Shown here: positions 47,003-58,960 of the stretch, piece after piece
Numbering within the stretch: position 1 is the stretch's first letter
Layout of the letters: every line of letters begins with the position of its first letter
Assembly: GCA_963573385.1 (NCBI GenBank)
Contig: CAUYLG010005114.1
Span: 1 to 64,000, forward strand
Source: Cacajao melanocephalus
Taxonomy: Eukaryota; Chordata; Mammalia; Primates; Pitheciidae
Length of the DNA stretch: 64,000 nt
Reading direction: 5' to 3'
Notes under the pieces: model-generated
The model's database searches: none
The model's input: the letters and a program-made list of their open reading frames with translations, nothing else
What the model was told of the DNA's origin: nothing
Translations under genes and position numbers: made by a program

Positions 47003-47101
47003 CATAGTGATGGGTTTTCTTTCCTTTGGGCAAGTAGAAATTTCCTTTGGTCAAGTGGAAACCCCTCCACTTGACCAAAGGAAAGAAAACCCATCACTAT
47101 G
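47003..47101. repeat. Quasi-palindrome (36-bp inverted repeat)
   Basis: The left arm 47,003-47,038 and right arm 47,066-47,101 are reverse complements with two mismatches. The nearer segment 47,041-47,059 pairs perfectly (19 bp) with 47,066-47,084 across a 6-base loop. A 19-21-bp direct repeat lies within the left side. See the finding. Confidence 0.95.
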
Positions 47102-47164
47102 AATCTTAATTTCAGTAATGTTGTTGAACTTTTGTGTAAGAAGCCTGTCACTTTTTTTGGTTGG

Positions 47165-47290
47165 GGGTCGAGGATGGGGTAGGGCAGAGCTATGTTGCCC
47201 AGGCTGGTCTTGAATTTCTGGTCTCAAGTGATCCTCCCGTCTCAGCTTCCTGAATAGCTGGGATTATAAGCACCAGCCACTGTGCCTGGA
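47165..47290 (-). mobile_element. Alu left-arm fragment
   Basis: Antisense text ATGTTGCCCAGGCTGGTCTTG to CACTGTGCCTGG; no T run. Confidence 0.8.
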
Positions 47291-47417
47291 TGGTTATTTA
47301 AATAAAACCAACAACAACTTAGGAAATTGTAAAAATGAACATGTTCTGCTGTGCATAGGTCTGATCTGAACCTAATAGTGCCCAGAAATCCCATAACTGG
47401 TATTACTTTTGGGGCTT

Positions 47418-47764
<347 letters not shown>

Positions 47765-48463
47765 CATTAGTCTTCGATATTCTGACACTCTACTGTGTTC
47801 TTTGAAGTCTTTTTTTAAGCTTATAATTGGAATGCTTTTGATTCTTTCAGTTTTTGATTTACAAATAAAATAGTACCTTCTATGTTCATGAATTGAACTT
47901 CAAACCTTCTAAACATTTTCATATGCTAATCTGATCTTAAAACAAACTTAAGTAGCCAAATGCTCCAGATGCCAAATTTGAGTGCAGGCTGGGGGAATCC
48001 TGGGGTTTGGTTCTATACGGTGGGTTTGTGTTAGTTCAGTTCTCTTTGTACCTGGTCATTGTAGCTTTATTTGAGTGTGTAGGCTTGGACCACTTATTGC
48101 TTCTTTTCTACGGTCTTAGGATGAACTTAGGCTTTTCCTAGTTTGGCAGAGAAAGGAAGGAAGCGTTTTCAAAGGGCTCCACCCACCCTCTAGCAAAGGT
48201 AAATCAGTGCTCTAGAAATTGATAGAGCTGTTAGCAGGAACCTCGAGACTGTGGTCACTATAGAGTGGAGGAAACAGAAGCATCAGGGAGGAGCATTGAC
48301 TCACTTGGGGTCAGACTCAGTCTAGAACAGAGCCCAGAGTTCCTCCATTCCAATCTGGTTTGACTTCACCTTTGGGATTCGCAGAAACCTTTGCCTAATT
48401 ATTAGGGCAGGCTGTCAGCTTCCTTTTATGGAATTGTAATTAACTTTTATTCAAATAATTTTT
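47765..48463. other. Intron 2 sequence, nothing recognised
   Basis: No exon, RNA gene or repeat recognised. Confidence 0.4.
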
Positions 48464-48592
48464 TTGACTGGGCATAGTGGCCCATGCCTGTAATCTCAGC
48501 ACTTTGGGAAGTCAAGGTGAGTGAATTACTTGAGACCAGGGGTTTGAGACCAGCCTGGGCAACAAAGCAAGACTCTGTCTCTATAAAAAAAA
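48464..48592 (+). mobile_element. Free left Alu monomer (FLAM-like)
   Basis: A single sense arm with a short A8 tail. Confidence 0.78.
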
Positions 48593-48789
48593 GTTTACCC
48601 CCTTCTCTTATATCTCCTTAGGAAAACAGCACCCTCGAGTGCTATGGCATCCTATAGAGAACTTCAGTCTTTTGTCATAGTGTTAAGAGCTCATGGTTTC
48701 ACGGCCCCACGAGCCCTCTTTGGAATGATCTAAAATTAAGAGGCTTAGATTTTATTTTATTTTTATTTTTTACTTTTTTTTAATATATA

Positions 48790-48890
48790 TTTTTTTAGAG
48801 ATAGGGTCTTGCTCTATCACTCAGGCTGGGGGTAGTGGCATGATCATAGCTCATTGCAACCTCGGCCTTCTGGCCTAAAGCCTCAGGCAT
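48790..48890 (-). mobile_element. Alu fragment
   Basis: T-rich start, AGAGATAGGGTCTTGCTCTATC to CTTCTGGCCTAAAGC, then breaks off. Confidence 0.75.
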
Positions 48891-48952
48891 ACCAAAGCGT
48901 GTTCATTTTGACACTTTCTTGAGTTGTGGGGTTTTTTTCCCCCTTAAAATAG

Positions 48953-49066
48953 CCATCTGGCCGTAGTGGCTCACGCTTATAATCCTAGCTATTCAGGTGG
49001 CTGAGACAGGAGGATCACTTGGGGCCGAGAGTTAAAGACCAGCCTGGGCAACATAGCAAGGTCTCC
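48953..49066 (+). mobile_element. Alu left-arm fragment, sense
   Basis: Sense Alu ending at GGGCAACATAGCAAGG with no tail, joined head-on to an antisense Alu. Confidence 0.88.
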
Positions 49067-49261
49067 TCCTGCCTCAGCCTCCTGAGTAACTAGGACTACA
49101 GGCACGAACCACCATGTCTAATTAAGTGTTTCATTGTTTTGTAGAGACAGGGTCTTGCAATGTTGCCTTGGCTGGTCTTTGAACTCCTGGCCTCAAGCAG
49201 TCCTCCTGCCTCAGCCCCTCAAAGTGCTGAGATTACAGATGTGAGCCAGTGTGCCTGGCCT
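49067..49261 (-). mobile_element. Alu fragment, antisense
   Basis: Antisense Alu lacking T run and most of the right arm, ending GTGTGCCTGGCC. With the previous element it forms an inverted pair. Confidence 0.9.
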
Positions 49262-50210
49262 TTCATGGATTTTTAAATGAGACTGCTGCATTGCATTTAG
49301 CTTAAGTTGTAGGGAACTATCAGAACAATGACATGAGGATTAGAACAAGCTGCTATGTGTTCTGCTTTTCCAAAGGCTTTCTAGAATCTCTCAAGGGTGT
49401 GGGCCTTTGTACTTTTCCCCTTTTTTGGATTATATTTCTTGACCAGTGTAGCAGGTCAAGGTGACTAAGGGACAGCATGTCCAGAAACATGATGGTAGCT
49501 CCGTAATGCTTGCTGCCTTGTGGATTCTGGCTGATGCCATCAGCAGCCTAAGGAGGAGGAAAATCGATTCTAACCAACGTGATACGTGGACAGGGCCGCT
49601 CCCTGCAACACTCGTCATCGTTGCTCTTGCCACAGGTTGATTCACTTTTTTGGTGGCGGTGTTTTAAAATAAAACCAACCCAAATGAAGAGTTAGCCTTT
49701 TTGAATTCTCTTGTATTTTTTCCTTTCTTATTTTTGTAGGGTTAGTCTTAATCTTTTCTTTTTCTGACTTTCTAGCCATCATTTTGTGTGTGTGAACAAT
49801 GTACTCCACTGAAGATTTGTAGAGGAATGGTGAGGTGCTAGAATGTAGCGCCTTACTATCCAGAGGAAGTAAGTTAGCTAGCAGTTTTAAGAAGATAGAA
49901 TGGTACTCTGAACATTCCAGCCACACAGTAGTGTAAATAAGAACTTTAGTAGTGAAAGTTTCTCTCCCTAGAGAAATATCCATAGCAAGGTTATTGGCTT
50001 TAGATGGCTGAAGACATTGTCAGTGTCCATGGTTACCTCAGATGCAAAAAAAAAAATTGTATGATTTATTCTATCTTGAAGCATCACTGGTTTTGACATC
50101 ATTTACATTATATGCAGAGAGACATGTTTCAATAATAATAAGACAGCCCAGCCTTGTCTTAATTTCATGTATTTTCATAGTTTTCTTTTGTTGCCATTTA
50201 ACTTTTCCAG
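49262..50210. other. Rest of intron 2 with acceptor
   Basis: About 950 bp without recognised repeats. It ends in a good pyrimidine tract and acceptor (AACTTTTCCAG at 50,200-50,210). Confidence 0.6.
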
Positions 50211-50323
50211 AGGAGCTTCTTAATAACTTTGCCCAGCAAATAGGAGCCTGGAGATTCTGCCTGTACTTTCTCTCCAGCACTAGGAATGACTATGTAATGA
50301 TGTACAGTTTAACAGTTTTTGAG
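50211..50323 (+). CDS. XPO6: XPO6 coding exon 3 (residues 32-69)
   Basis: A 113-bp exon with acceptor TTTTCCAG and donor GAG/GTAAGT. Together with the last base of exon 2 it encodes 38 residues, including EELLNNFAQQIGAWRFC and the conserved-looking SSTRNDYVMMYSLTVFE. It lies within the importin N-terminal domain (about residues 31-97 by family convention), where HEAT-type helices contact RanGTP. It starts in phase 1 and ends in phase 0. It is the smallest gap but one to its neighbours: only 788 bp of intron separate it from exon 4. Confidence 0.96.
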
Positions 50324-51111
50324 GTAAGTTGTCAGTAATTTTATACTCTTCTGCAAAGGATTTTGTAGTTGTGTTGCCATATCATCATCGGCCCCAGGCT
50401 GGAGTTGTGCTGTGCTGGGAGAGGGTAGCTCAGCTCCGGGATGTCGTCCCGCATACTCTCTTTATGTAGCGGTCTGGTGTTTGGGGCGCCTTCCATCTTC
50501 CACACTAGAAAGGTAAGAGGGATGGTTGGCTTTAGGGTTAAGTAGGTAGGTCATTTGTGGTAATACGTAATTGTCCCCTGCCTATTATTGTTGATAAGGG
50601 AAAGATAATTAAAGAAAAACAGTTTAGGAGGAGAGATGATAACTGTAATACCATCATCCCCAACCACAAAAAGTTTTATTTGTATCACCTCTCTTCCAAT
50701 CCTTGTCTTCCGTGCACACCTTTAAAAAAATCTAATTGTAATCACATTGCTCATGCTAGTCTGTATTCTGCTTTTCTCCACTTAACTTTATCTTATATCC
50801 CCATATGTGGTTATGACCTTTATTCACCAAGCCATTCTCCTGTTTTTGAACGTTGAAGTTGTTTCTGCCGTTATATTTTGGTGGCCATTAGACACAGGGG
50901 TGTAAAAAAGTATTTGCACCTACAGCTTTTTGTTTCTGTTATTTGGCAGTTCTTCTTAGGAATGGGATTGTTGTGTCATAAGATTTGAATACTTTTATTA
51001 TTCTTATTGCCAAATTGCCCCAAACCTTTCTTTAAAAAGGGGTTCTTATTTATTGAAGTGATATAACTACTTTTGGAATGAAAACTTAAAAGATGTATAT
51101 TTGTTTTTCAG
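50324..51111. other. Intron 3 with an old LINE segment
   Basis: 788-bp intron. 50,690-51,030 resembles old LINE text (TCTGCTTTTCTCCACTTAAC, AGGAATGGGATTGTTGTGTC, GCCAAATTGCCCCAAACC). No extra exon seen. Acceptor GTTTTTCAG ends at 51,111. Confidence 0.65.
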
Positions 51112-51309
51112 AATCTGATCAATAAAATGTGGCTTGGGGTCCCATCTCAGGATAAGATGGAAATCCGTAGCTGCCTGCCCAAACTCCTTTTGGCTCACCA
51201 TAAAACCTTACCTTACTTTATCCGGAACAAGCTCTGCAAAGTTATTGTTGATATTGGACGTCAGGATTGGCCCATGTTCTACCACGACTTTTTTACTAAC
51301 ATTTTACAG
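51112..51309 (+). CDS. XPO6: XPO6 coding exon 4 (residues 70-135)
   Basis: A 198-bp exon, exactly 66 codons and phase 0 at both ends, so skipping it would keep the frame. Acceptor TTTTTCAG, donor CAG/GTAAGG. It encodes NLINKMWLGVPSQDK, then IRSCLPKLLLAHHKTLP, IRNKLCKVIVDIGRQDWP and MFYHDFFTNILQ. The Arg-Asn-Lys-Leu and Gly-Arg-x-Asp-Trp-Pro pattern is the typical exportin motif at the end of the importin N-terminal domain (compare RNKLxQxxVxIxKxxWP in other exportins). This supports the RanGTP-dependent exportin assignment. Confidence 0.97.
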
Positions 51310-52689
51310 GTAAGGATATACCTAAGGAAACTTTATCTTGTAAATAGTTTGTTTGTTAAAGTGCTTATTTCCTTGTCCTGAAGAGGACTTTAAAGATTAG
51401 CATTTTGGAACTGCAGTAGTGAGATTATTGTAGGACAGATTGTTGCATTCACTTAACTTCGTATTTCTAAAGCATATTATATCTTTGTGCAGTGGAGAAA
51501 GCGGGTGGAGGGTAGGGGGAAGACCTGATCTCTTTGTTAACCTCTTGTGCAATTCTGTTCAGCCAGGATTTGAAAGCCTGTTAGGTGCTGTATCAGATGT
51601 TGGGGGTACAAGGGTGAGGTCTTAAGGAGTTTCAGAATTTAGTGGGGGAAATACCTGTGCAAACAGTAATTATTCAACAATATGGTAATTATTGTGGAAG
51701 TATATGCAGAGTGCTGTGGTGGCATAGCATGTAGACTTGGTGTTGTTGGGCTAAGATGTGAGATGGTGAAGTAGTAGAGCAAGGGGCTAGATTGATGGGC
51801 AGAGGCCAGTCCAGGAAGGGTTGGGGGATTCCATTGTGCAATTCATAGTCCTTCCTAGGGAGCTAATGAAAAGTTTTGAGAAGGGAAAAAAAAATGGCAA
51901 CATGTTTATGATGGAATGATGGCTATTAGCTGGGGTCTGGATTGCAGAGGGATGAGGTGAGAAGGAAGGAGGCAGGATGAAGAGGATCTAAGCCAAAAGG
52001 AGACGACCTGGTAGGTGGAGGTGAGGCACCTAGGGGACAGGGGCAGGAGGCCAGTGACCCTAGGTGAGAGGGGACAGAAAGGAGGAATCTAGAATGACTT
52101 CTAGTTTTCTGGCTCAGATAGATTTTTCAGGCCAAGGTCGAAAGAAGGGGAATGAGTTTGGGCAGAAGATGGTGAATTCGGTTTGATAGAAAATGCATTT
52201 AAAATTTGTGTGTTCCTTCTGTGTAATAACTAGTGAGATATTAGGAAGTGTGGATCTGGGTTCAGGATTTAGAAGTCAGAAGGGAGTAGTTGGGACCTAA
52301 AAGCTGTGAGGGAGATGCTATTGCTCATTTCCTGTGATGAAGTTGGAAACATTTCATGTTATTGAGCTAGTCTTGGGTATGCAGGAAATGGGTATTATAT
52401 ACAGTTTATAGAAATAAAGTTCTTTGAAAATTGGTTATAGTCTCAGTCACTGTAGGATTTTCCAGAAAAATATCATCTTCTAATGTTCTGCCTGCTCTTC
52501 ACAGAAACCATTTTAATGATGCAGCAATTAAAAAAGAATTCAGTGTCCACAGTGCTTCTCTCAGATGGTCACTCAAAGGGGCACAAAAATTCTTCACTTA
52601 GTTTTGTTTTGTATAGTGTTTCATTTATCTAGAGATTTATGGGATTGTTACTGCAAAGGAGATTCATGCCTTTATTCAAATAGTCAACT
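51310..52689. other. Intron 4 sequence, partly L2-like
   Basis: No exon seen. 51,560-51,900 has L2-like text (TAGGTGCTGTATCAGATGTTGGGGG). The rest is unassigned and G-rich in places (51,940-52,080). Confidence 0.4.
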
Positions 52690-53060
52690 GTTTGTTGAAC
52701 ACTAAGTACCTGAGGGGATGTAGTAATGAGCAAACACCAAACTGCCTTCCTGGAGTTTATTATCTCAGGGCGGGGACAGGGGCATCAACAGACAATAAGC
52801 AGGTACACACTTGGAGGTATTTATAAGCATTATGATGAAAACTCAATCCAGGGAAGGGCAAAGAATCTAGCGGGGGTTGTGTTTAGATGGGATGCTCGTA
52901 GAAGGCCTTTCTGGGACAGACATTTGAGCAGAAACCTGAGTAGGGGTGATGGGATGAACCACATGGGTATCTAGGGGAACAGTATTTTGGGCAGAGAGAA
53001 TAGCAAGTGCAGAGAACCTGAGGAATGGCAAGCAGGCCAGTAGGCCTGCACCTGGGGGAC
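52690..53060. repeat. L2-like fragment
   Basis: GTTTGTTGAACACTAAGTACC, TGCCTTCCTGGAGTTTATTATC, GAAGGCCTTTCTGGGACAGAC and GAGCAGAAACCTGAGTAGG follow L2 order. Confidence 0.6.
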
Positions 53061-53601
53061 ACGAGGCAGGAGACATTTTCCTGCTGTCTGTCCGATATAC
53101 TTGCCTTCACTCCAAGTTGAGGATGGTTATGGTCACTCTCTCTATGACTCTCTTAAGTGGGAGCTAGGGAAGCCCACTGGAGACAGGAAAGACCAAGAGG
53201 GTTGGGAGTCTAAGTGCGTCTTTTCCTGGGTTTGTTAGTGGTACGTTCTGTGACAAGAAGCAAGAGACCTTGAGACAGTCACAGGCTTGATGATAGCAGG
53301 TGAGGAGGAGCTACAGTTCCACCACTGGGATTGGTCCCTTTGAAGAAGAACAGACCATTTCCTGGCTACATTTGAAGTATAGTTATTTGCAACAAATGAG
53401 GATTTGGAAGGGCACTTTTAGGTGAAGGTTCCTGGAGGTTTAAAAAGGCTAGTTGTCCTCTGCTGTCTACTGCCTACTCTTCCAACCCCTTCAGAAATGA
53501 CTCCTTTAACCTCATTTAGCTTTTGGGACTTTGAAACACCATATAGTAGAAAGAGCCAGACTGTAAGGCAGCAGGTTTGAGTTCTGCGACCAACTTTGTG
53601 T
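53061..53601. other. Intron 4 sequence, nothing recognised
   Basis: No exon or repeat recognised. Confidence 0.4.
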
Positions 53602-53613
53602 AAAGTCATCTTT

Positions 53614-53750
<137 letters not shown>

Positions 53751-53956
53751 GAAGTCCTCTTTGATTTTAGCAACTCCTCCCACTTACATAAGCTTCTATT
53801 TCTTTTTTTGTAAAATGCGACGGTTGGACTAAGTGATCTTTGAAACCCCTTTCCAGTTGTGTTATGTCTTGCTTCTTATTTATACTCGTGGACTAGACAA
53901 TGGCATATAAGCCTTGTCAAGAATCGGTGCTCAATTGCTGACATTTCTGATAATAG

Positions 53957-54306
53957 AGTGAGTCATCCCTTTGTATCTGTAGGGGATTGGTTCCAGGAAC
54001 CCCTTGGATACCAAAATTCATGGATGCCGAAGTCCCTGATACAAAAAGGCATAGTTTGCATGTAACCTATCACATCATTTTGTATGGGTTAAACCATCTC
54101 TAGATTACTTCTGATACCTAATACAATGTAAATGCTCTGTAAATAGTTGTTATACGGAATTGTTTAGGGAATAATGACAAGAAAAAAACTGTATTATATG
54201 TTTAGTATAGATGTAGCCATCCTTTCTTCTTTTTCCTGATTATGTTCTATCTGTGGTTGTTCAAACCCTTGGATACAGAACTCATGGATATGGAGGGCTA
54301 ACTGTA
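53957..54306. mobile_element. Tigger/MER2-type DNA transposon
   Basis: About 350-bp element with diverged inverted ends: AGTCATCCCTTTGTATCTG at the left and ATGGATATGGAGGGCTAACTG at the right. The inner text (TTGGTTCCAGGAACCCC, CTTGGATACCAAAATTCATGG) is typical of pogo-class MER2/Tigger non-autonomous elements. Confidence 0.78.
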
Positions 54307-55708
54307 AACTTTTTCTTCAGGTATTGGTAAATAATTGCAAACTGGTTCTGGAATCAGTTTCACCATCACATGATCCTTTGAGTAAATCATCTAAAGGGTT
54401 TTTTCTTTTTTTTTTGGCTCATGATGTGTTTGCACTCTGGGGTGCATGGTTTTGTGTTTTTTGAACTCCGACAGTTTGTTGGATGGTATCTATGCAGTTT
54501 TTGTTATAATTGTAGTGACCACCATAACCAGATAGAGAGGGGTTGATTTGGGGTCCCAGGATGATACCGTGCTGTGGGTTAGTTATACCCTTTCTAGGCT
54601 GCCGGAGAGGTAATCGAAATTGACCCCTTTCCTTCCCACCTGCCTGCACATACGCCAGCACACACATGACACCGACAGTTCTAGAACCTGTTCTTCAAAT
54701 TCCTGAAGTCTGCTGAGCAGAACCTGTGGTCATATTGTGCCTGGGGTCAGATACTTGAGGGGCAAGCAGCATAGGAGAGAATTGCTATTTCTTTTATTGG
54801 GTTGTGTATTAAAAATGATGGAACCTTTTCAGAAGTTCACACTAGAAACCTGAACTTGTTCTTCAACCTACAGGAGCTTATCGTCTGTTAAATTGCAGAG
54901 ATTACCTATGTTGCAAGCTTAAATTATAGATGTGACGATGGTAAAGGAAACACCATTTTAATAAAAAGCTTTCTGGGTACAAAGCTAATGAGAAGACAAA
55001 TAAACACATTTTATCAAGCTCTTTTTCAAGTAAAGAATAGCTTTCTTTTTTCATCTGGCTTCTTGCCTGACCTTCTCCCCTTCCTCTAAATGGTAAGAGA
55101 AAGGAGAGCTTGCAGATAGATTTCCATATCGTAGGGGATTGTTATTTCTGGGAAGCACAGCATTTCATATTTATAGGAGAGTATATATTGCCAAATGGGA
55201 TATTTGGCGTTGTGAATCATTTCCAGCGGAGAGAGTAAGAATGAGGGCTGGAGGGGAAAATAGAGACGAAGGAGGTAGAGGAGAAAGAACAGAAAAGGAG
55301 GAAGTAATGGGAATCTTTTAGAATATAGACTGATAAGCCAGAGGTCTCCAAATGAAGGAGATGCTTACCAAGGATCAGTTCTGTTTCATTGTGTAAAGAG
55401 AAATTTCCTGTCCCCCCTACACTGCATTATTTGAATTTAAGTCAGTGTTAGAAATAGTTGCAGTTTGTAGAAAACGAAAAGAAAAATTGTGGAGGATATA
55501 TGAAGTTTTAGTGTTCAAGAGACCTGAATTTGTTTACAGCATTTTAGATACATCATTCATTGCTGCTGGTTACCTAGTGCTGCTTCTGAAGACACTTGAA
55601 TTTACCTTAAATTCCCATTATTGAGTACTTGTCCTGCTCTTTAGGAATGAGCTTTTCCCTGCTCTGTGATAGGGAGAGTTATTTGTAAGGGAAAGGAATG
55701 TACCCTGT
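54307..55708. other. Intron 4 sequence, about 1.4 kb, no gene seen
   Basis: Few or no recognised repeats. 55,220-55,310 is purine-rich (GA/GGA). No exon seen. Confidence 0.4.
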
Positions 55709-55710
55709 AT

Positions 55711-56004
55711 TTCCTTTTTTTGAGACAAAGTCTTGCTCTGTTGCCCAGGCTGGAGTACAGTGGTGTGATCTCGGCTCACTGCAACCTTTACTTCCTGGGT
55801 TCAAATGATCCTCCTGCCTCAGCCTCCTGAGTAGCTGGGATTACAGGCACGTGCCACCACGCCCAGCTAATTTTTTTTGCATTTTTAGTAGAGATGGGGT
55901 TTCACCATGTTGGCCAGGCTGGTCTCGAACATCTTACTTCGTGATCCACCCGCCTCGGCCTTCCAAAGTGCTGGGATTACAGGTGTGAGCCACTATGCCC
56001 AGTC
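55711..56004 (-). mobile_element. Alu (AluY/S-like)
   Basis: Antisense Alu with a short T run and TTCGTGATCCACCCGCC, ending ATGCCCAGTC. It lies about 250 bp before exon 5. Confidence 0.93.
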
Positions 56005-56251
56005 AAGAGCATTGTTTTCTGGCTGTTTTTAAGTTCATGGTGTTAGAATTTTGTCCATAAAATATGATGGAATGTATTTTGAATGATTAAAAAAAGCTAC
56101 CTAAATATCCTCTAAGTGAAGTTTCTAAAGTGTTGATTTATGTTCATATAAGATTAAACACACACAGATGCTTCACAGCTTTAATGCTACTGAGTCCTCT
56201 TTGTACTTTATGAGTCCAACACTCTGCTCAGAATGTGCTTTTTCCTGGCAG

Positions 56252-56411
56252 TTGATCCAGTCCCCTGTGACAACCCCCCTTGGGCTGATCATGTTGAAGA
56301 CAACTTCAGAAGAGCTGGCTTGTCCCCGTGAGGACCTCAGTGTGGCTCGGAAGGAGGAGTTGCGGAAGCTGCTACTGGACCAGGTGCAGACAGTGCTTGG
56401 GCTACTGACAG
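56252..56411 (+). CDS. XPO6: XPO6 coding exon 5 (residues 136-188)
   Basis: A 160-bp exon with acceptor TTTTTCCTGGCAG and donor CAG/GTGAGC. It encodes LIQSPVTTPLGLIMLKTTSE, then ELACPREDLSVARKEELRKL and LLDQVQTVLGLLT plus the first base of a Gly codon. This is the exportin-1-like region after the N-terminal domain. In other exportins the same place has a helix pair with the pattern ExLxxxREDL and KKxELxxxL, seen here as EELACPREDLSVARKEEL. It begins in phase 0 and ends in phase 1. Confidence 0.96.
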
Positions 56412-57115
56412 GTGAGCAGCGTGGTAGTGCCCGGAGATTGAGGCCTGCCCACAGACACCCAGAGTTCAGGCCTTGGCACTCAGCAGTTTTGGGCAGTTGT
56501 TTGTGCTATTTCTGAGATAGCATGAAAATGGGAAGTTGCATTCCCAACACCTGTAGCCTAGTGTCTAGCACACAGTAGGACCGCAAAATGGATTTGTACC
56601 TTATTTTCCTCACAGTCTTTCACTAATTGGTCTCCCTGTAACTGTGATCAGTGAGGTAGAGTCCAGGTCATAGGAGTATGCTTACAGTGCCGATTGCTAC
56701 ATGGTAAGTTAGGTGGGTGGCAAGCACTCTGTTTAAAATAATTTGAATTGAAGATCAGGAGAAGTTGGAGTAGGAAGATGTGAAAATTTCCTGTTCTGGG
56801 TAAGGAAGTGAGATGTGGTGTGGAGCCAGCCCCTTGTGCACTAGGTTGTAGTTGTGTGTAGCATTTTGTCTCTTCTGTTTGATGAGAGCCTCGTGACAAG
56901 GTGTAAAGGGTAAGAATAAACAGAAAGCAAACCACAACAGGAGACAGGAAAGTAGGAGGAGAGGGGAGTACGCTGTGTGCCCGGGGTGGCCGCTCTGTGC
57001 TGCTGTGAGGCCTATTTGCTAGGGAGGCATGTATGCAGTGCCTGGCCATGAGGCCCTGGGGGTGCTGGGAGCCTGGGCTTGCTACCTGAGGGAACCTTGT
57101 AGTAAAAAGAAGTGT
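56412..57115. other. Intron 5 sequence, nothing recognised
   Basis: No exon, RNA gene or repeat recognised. Confidence 0.4.
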
Positions 57116-57118
57116 TTT

Positions 57119-57281
57119 TATCTCTATCCAGGCTGCTTCTTATGTGTCTTGTTTTTTTATATGTGTTTTGTTCCTCTTTGTACCTACAAAATCTGGAACA
57201 TAAGGTGATCATAAAGGCTTCTGAAAATATCTTATTTATATGTGTTGTTTTATATCTATCCAGGCTGCTTCTTATGTGTCT
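57119..57281. repeat. Direct repeats flanking an inverted copied segment
   Basis: 31-bp direct repeats (57,119-57,149 and 57,251-57,281, one mismatch; core CTATCCAGGCTGCTTC) enclose about 101 bp, of which 57,162-57,236 is the reverse complement of 58,521-58,595 (74 of 75 bases). See the finding. Confidence 0.93.
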
Positions 57282-57375
57282 AGGAACTTTATTTTTTGTA
57301 TCCCCAGTTTAGTGCTTGGCATGTGGTGGGCACTTAAAATTGGCTGAAAGAACCATTGATTTAAAAAGTAAACTT

Positions 57376-57746
<371 letters not shown>

Positions 57747-57772
57747 TCAGAGTATTTATTCATTCAAAGCAC

Positions 57773-58085
57773 TTTTTTTTTTCTTTTTCTTTTTCCTTTT
57801 TTTTGAGATAGGATCTCTCTCTGTTGCCCAGGCTAGAGTGCAGTGATGTGAACACAGCTCACTGCAGCCTCAAATTTTGGGGCCTAAGCTATCCTTCCAC
57901 CTCAGCCTTCCAAGAAGCTGAGACTATAGGCATGTGGCACCATGCCTGGCTAATTTTTGTGTTTTTAGTAGACACAGAGTCTCACTGTATTGCCCAGGCT
58001 GATCTCTAACTCTTAGGCTCAAGTGATCTCCTGCTTTAGCCTCTGAAAGTGCTGAAACTACAGGCATGAGCCACTGTGCCTGGCC
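57773..58085 (-). mobile_element. Alu (AluJ-like)
   Basis: Antisense Alu with a T/C-rich start, ending CTGTGCCTGGCC. Confidence 0.93.
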
Positions 58086-58179
58086 TCAAGCACATTTTTT
58101 GACACCCCAACTAAATGTTAAATTTCTAATGTTAGGGACCCTGTTTTATAACTCTGTGTTCTACTGTGCCTAGCAGTAT

Positions 58180-58500
58180 ATTAAATATTTAAAAAATTGA
58201 GATAAAATCCATCACTTTAAAATGCAATATTGACTGGCTTTTAGTACATTCTTGAGGTTGTGCAACCTTCACCGCTATCTAATTCCAGAACATTGTCATC
58301 ACTCTAGAAAGAAGCCTTGTACCCATTAGCAGTACCCTCCATTCTCCTCTCCCCTAGTCCCTGGCATTCACTAATCTACTTAGTCTGTCTCTATGGATTT
58401 GCCTGTTTTGGAATTCTCTTAAAAATGAAAGCATGCAATATGTGATCTTTTGTGTTTGGCTTCTTTCACTTAGCATAATGCTTTCAATATTTATCCAGGT
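58180..58500. repeat. Old L1 (L1M-type) piece
   Basis: TTAGTACATTCTTGAGGTTGTGC, CCAGAACATTGTCATCACTC, TCTGTCTCTATGGATTTGCCTG and GGCTTCTTTCACTTAGCATAATG match the old-L1 3' text. Confidence 0.75.
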
Positions 58501-58520
58501 TTTAATATGAAAAATTTGAG

Positions 58521-58595
58521 AATAAGATATTTTCAGAAGCCTTTATGATCACCTTATGTTCCAGATTCTGTAGGTACAAAGAGGAACAAAACACA
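58521..58595. repeat. Probable donor of the inverted copy at 57,162
   Basis: Reverse-complement match over 75 bases to 57,162-57,236. This copy has no flanking direct repeats, so it is the likely template. Confidence 0.88.
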
Positions 58596-58960
58596 GTTCC
58601 CACCCTCGGGTAATTTACTCTTGAGTGGGGAGAGACAAGTAAACAGTTAAAGGTGTTTTAAAAGCTATAATAGAGTCATGTTTTATGTGCAGCAATACCC
58701 TGGAGGAGGCGACAGCTGAATGGAATTTTGAGGGACAGGCAGGTGACATTTAGTCTGGTGGTGGAAAGGTCAAGTTGAAATTGGGAGGAGGAGAGTAGGT
58801 CAGAGGTTGAGGGGGATACATGTGGAAGGAACAGCAGATGGTTGAGCATAGCGAGGCCACATCTGTGGGGTGGGCTGAAGGCTGGGTCAGGTGAGACTAG
58901 ATGAGGCCAGCAGAGGCCAGGATTTCTGGCCTGTTTCCTGCATGAGGAACGAAAGAGGAT
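58596..58960. repeat. L2-like fragment
   Basis: Contains L2-like GACAAGTAAACAGTTAAAG and CTGAATGGAATTTTGAGGGAC text; tentative. Confidence 0.4.

Noticed and set aside
46569..47078. 169-codon minus-strand ORF over exon 2
   Set aside because: It is antisense to a real XPO6 exon, crosses the quasi-palindrome, and has no recognisable domain.
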